From Burkholderia sp. BCC1644 (GTDB lineage: Bacteria > Pseudomonadota > Gammaproteobacteria > Burkholderiales > Burkholderiaceae): a DNA stretch of 64,000 nucleotides. The stretch covers positions 186,001 through 250,000 of the forward strand of contig NZ_CADFEI010000006.1 of NCBI RefSeq assembly GCF_902833225.1, in the 5' to 3' direction. Both the position numbers and the translations under genes were made by a program. The notes under the pieces are model-generated. The model did not search any database. It was not told where the DNA came from and worked only from the letters and a program-made list of their open reading frames with translations. Positions within the stretch are counted from its first letter, which is position 1, and every line of letters starts with the position of its first letter. Positions 62,647-64,000 of the stretch are shown in pieces.

Positions 62647-63147
62647 TCACTCCCGGCCCTTGACCCGCGCCATGTGATACACGGATGCATGCACGCCGTC
62701 ACGCAACGCATAGCCCGGCGATTCGCCCTCGATCCGGAAGCCGTGCTTCTCGTAGAGCGCGATTGCCGCGCGGTTGTCGGTGAATACGGTCAGCTCGAGA
62801 CGCGTGAGGTTCAGCCAGCCTTCCGCGAGATCGATCGCGGCCGCGAGCAGCCGTGTGCCGATGCCGTGCCCGTGACGGGCCGCGTCGACCATCATGCCAA
62901 GCCCCGCTGCATGGCGCCGGCGCGGATTCGGTTCGAACGCCAGGCCGAGATGGCCGACCACCGCGCCGTCGATTTCGGCGACGAGGCTCACGCCGCGCTC
63001 GTGCGCGTTTGCGAGCCGCTTCTGCCATTTCTCGAGCGATGGAAACGGATACTGCAGCGTATTCCTGTACACCGCGGGATGCGCGGCGATTTGCCGGATC
63101 GCGTCGACGTCGTGCGTCTCGCTGTGCCGGATCGTGATGTCGGTCAT
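62647..63147 (-). CDS. GNAT-family N-acetyltransferase
   Basis: 166 residues. Start MTDITIRHSETHDVDAIRQI; motif A is GLGMMVDAARHGHGIGTRLLAAAIDLAE and motif B NRAAIALYEKHGFRIEGES, close to PhnO/RimI-like and phosphinothricin-type acetyltransferases. The substrate is unknown. Single gene. Confidence 0.92.
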   Translation of the reverse strand: MTDITIRHSETHDVDAIRQIAAHPAVYRNTLQYPFPSLEKWQKRLANAHERGVSLVAEIDGAVVGHLGLAFEPNPRRRHAAGLGMMVDAARHGHGIGTRLLAAAIDLAEGWLNLTRLELTVFTDNRAAIALYEKHGFRIEGESPGYALRDGVHASVYHMARVKGRE

Positions 63148-63733
63148 GGGTGGGCCGGTTCAGAAAAATCGCGCTGAAGGCGCGGACTGCGCGTGTGCGC
63201 AGCAATGTGTCGAGCTTATCCGATTTCACGCATTTGAAACATGGGTGTCACGTCGACTCACTTCAAGTTGCATCCGCAACGAACGTGGCCCGGTGATTCG
63301 AGCGGAATCCGGAAAATTCTGACCGGTCGCGCGTACTCCACCCGGTAATTTCTTGCCTTTTTCGATCACGCATCGCGCCTGGGCGAATCGTTGCGCACGC
63401 AACGTCATAAACGCGACATGTGGTGTCACGCCTTCATCACGTCGACGTCATGTCGTCTCCCTAGACTGGGCGCCGCCCAGCCCGGCATGCGCCGGGCCGG
63501 TGTGTGCCGACACCGACACCCTGCACCGCGCATCACGAGCGCGCGGCGCACGGGATCACGACGACGGCCGCTGCCTTCGCTCGACACCGCGTGTCGAACG
63601 CGATGCGCGCACCTCCGCCACACGCAGCCGACGCACCCGAACGCACACGCAGCGCGGATCGTCCCAGGGGGACGACGCACGGGCGCCCCAGACGAAGTCA
63701 CGAACGCTCCCACCATCACAGGATCCGAACGCC
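63148..63733. other. 586-bp region upstream of phospholipase C
   Basis: No gene is recognised. The left third has A/T-richer promoter-like sequence for the leftward GNAT gene. Near 63423-63455 phased GTCAC/TCATCAC/GTCAT repeats (about 11 bases apart) stand some 280 bases before the PLC start and recall a degenerate Pho box. A C-rich, H-bond-poor stretch with little structure fills 63480-63720. Confidence 0.45.
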
Positions 63734-64000
63734 ATGACGTCACGCCGTAAATTCCTTCAGCAGACCGCCACTTCCGGCCTCGCTGCCGCCGCGCTGTCCG
63801 CGTTTCCGCCGAGCATCCGCCGCGCGCTCGCGATTCCCGCGTTTCATGAAACGGGGACCATCAAGGACGTCAAGCACGTCGTGCTGCTGATGATGGAGAA
63901 CCGCGCGTTCGACAGCTACTTCGGCACGTTCAAGGGCGTGCGGGGCTACGGCGACCGCTTCGCGGTGCCGTCGCCGAACGGCCGCGACGTGTTCTACCAG
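63734..64000 (+). CDS. Phospholipase C, phosphocholine type (3' end outside window)
   Basis: The first 89 residues are seen. The N-terminus MTSRRKFLQQTATSGLAAAA is a Tat signal with the twin Arg pair, as in PlcH/PlcN-type phospholipases. KHVVLLMMENRAFDSYFGTF is the N-terminal active-site motif of the phosphoesterase family (Glu-Asn for metal). It would be exported folded through Tat and hydrolyse phosphatidylcholine. The frame is open to the end of the window. Confidence 0.93.
   Translation, partial: MTSRRKFLQQTATSGLAAAALSAFPPSIRRALAIPAFHETGTIKDVKHVVLLMMENRAFDSYFGTFKGVRGYGDRFAVPSPNGRDVFYQ

Overview
The window is GC-rich with strong G/C third-codon bias. Its gene set points to a Burkholderia, most likely a Burkholderia cepacia complex replicon: cio/cydB plus a DUF2474 protein, an H-NS family protein, a Burkholderia-type porin, a prpB-prpC-acnD-prpF methylcitrate operon with a divergent sigma-54 activator PrpR, a DUF4148 protein, and a Tat-exported phospholipase C. 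The genus call rests on recognised protein families, not on a marker gene. No rRNA, tRNA, transposase or CRISPR array was seen.

Layout. 1-3.7 kb: end of a cytochrome bd oxidase operon, a lipoprotein, a LysR regulator, a Pmp3 peptide and a SLOG protein. 3.8-8.7 kb: a four-gene ABC importer with a divergent LysR regulator. 8.8-17.3 kb: an exported phosphodiesterase-like enzyme, a large DUF748/AsmA-like envelope protein, a DUF1254/DUF1214 lipoprotein and a HicAB locus whose toxin gene is broken. 17.4-26.4 kb: a copper ATPase behind a MerR/CueR-type promoter, an acetyltransferase, a small gene with an 8-bp tandem repeat at its stop, MgtC, an AGE-type epimerase, and a chemoreceptor with a sigma-28 promoter. 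26.6-36.7 kb: an acyl-CoA catabolic cluster (thioesterase, two CaiB/BaiF CoA-transferases, IclR regulator, two enoyl-CoA hydratases, porin, MFS transporter, acyl-CoA dehydrogenase, esterase). 36.7-45 kb: the methylcitrate cycle for propionyl-CoA, with a sigma-54 promoter upstream of prpB. The two clusters would fit together if the first releases propionyl-CoA; that link is an inference.

45-50 kb is a scarred region. A glyoxalase-like (VOC) gene, its terminator and a fumarylacetoacetate-hydrolase (FAH) gene exist as one intact and several truncated copies. About 2 kb with different leucine codon use (a GST, a divergent WYL regulator and a gene remnant) sits between the broken ends. 50.5-56 kb has an IclR regulator, a divergent H-NS-like protein, a Pat-like acetyltransferase and a classical H-NS protein. 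56-64 kb has small exported proteins, a sigma-54 activator facing a GntP permease, a thioredoxin-like exported protein, a GNAT enzyme and the start of phospholipase C.

The most unusual signal is a strictly phased 23-bp array at 52145-52426 just downstream of the divergent H-NS-like gene. Two hexamers, CTCACC and CTCCCG, alternate at fixed 11/12-bp steps with variable sequence between them. The same hexamer pair in the same 12-bp phase recurs at 55295-55334 and directly against the stop codon of the classical H-NS gene at 55618-55635. I do not recognise it as a described element.
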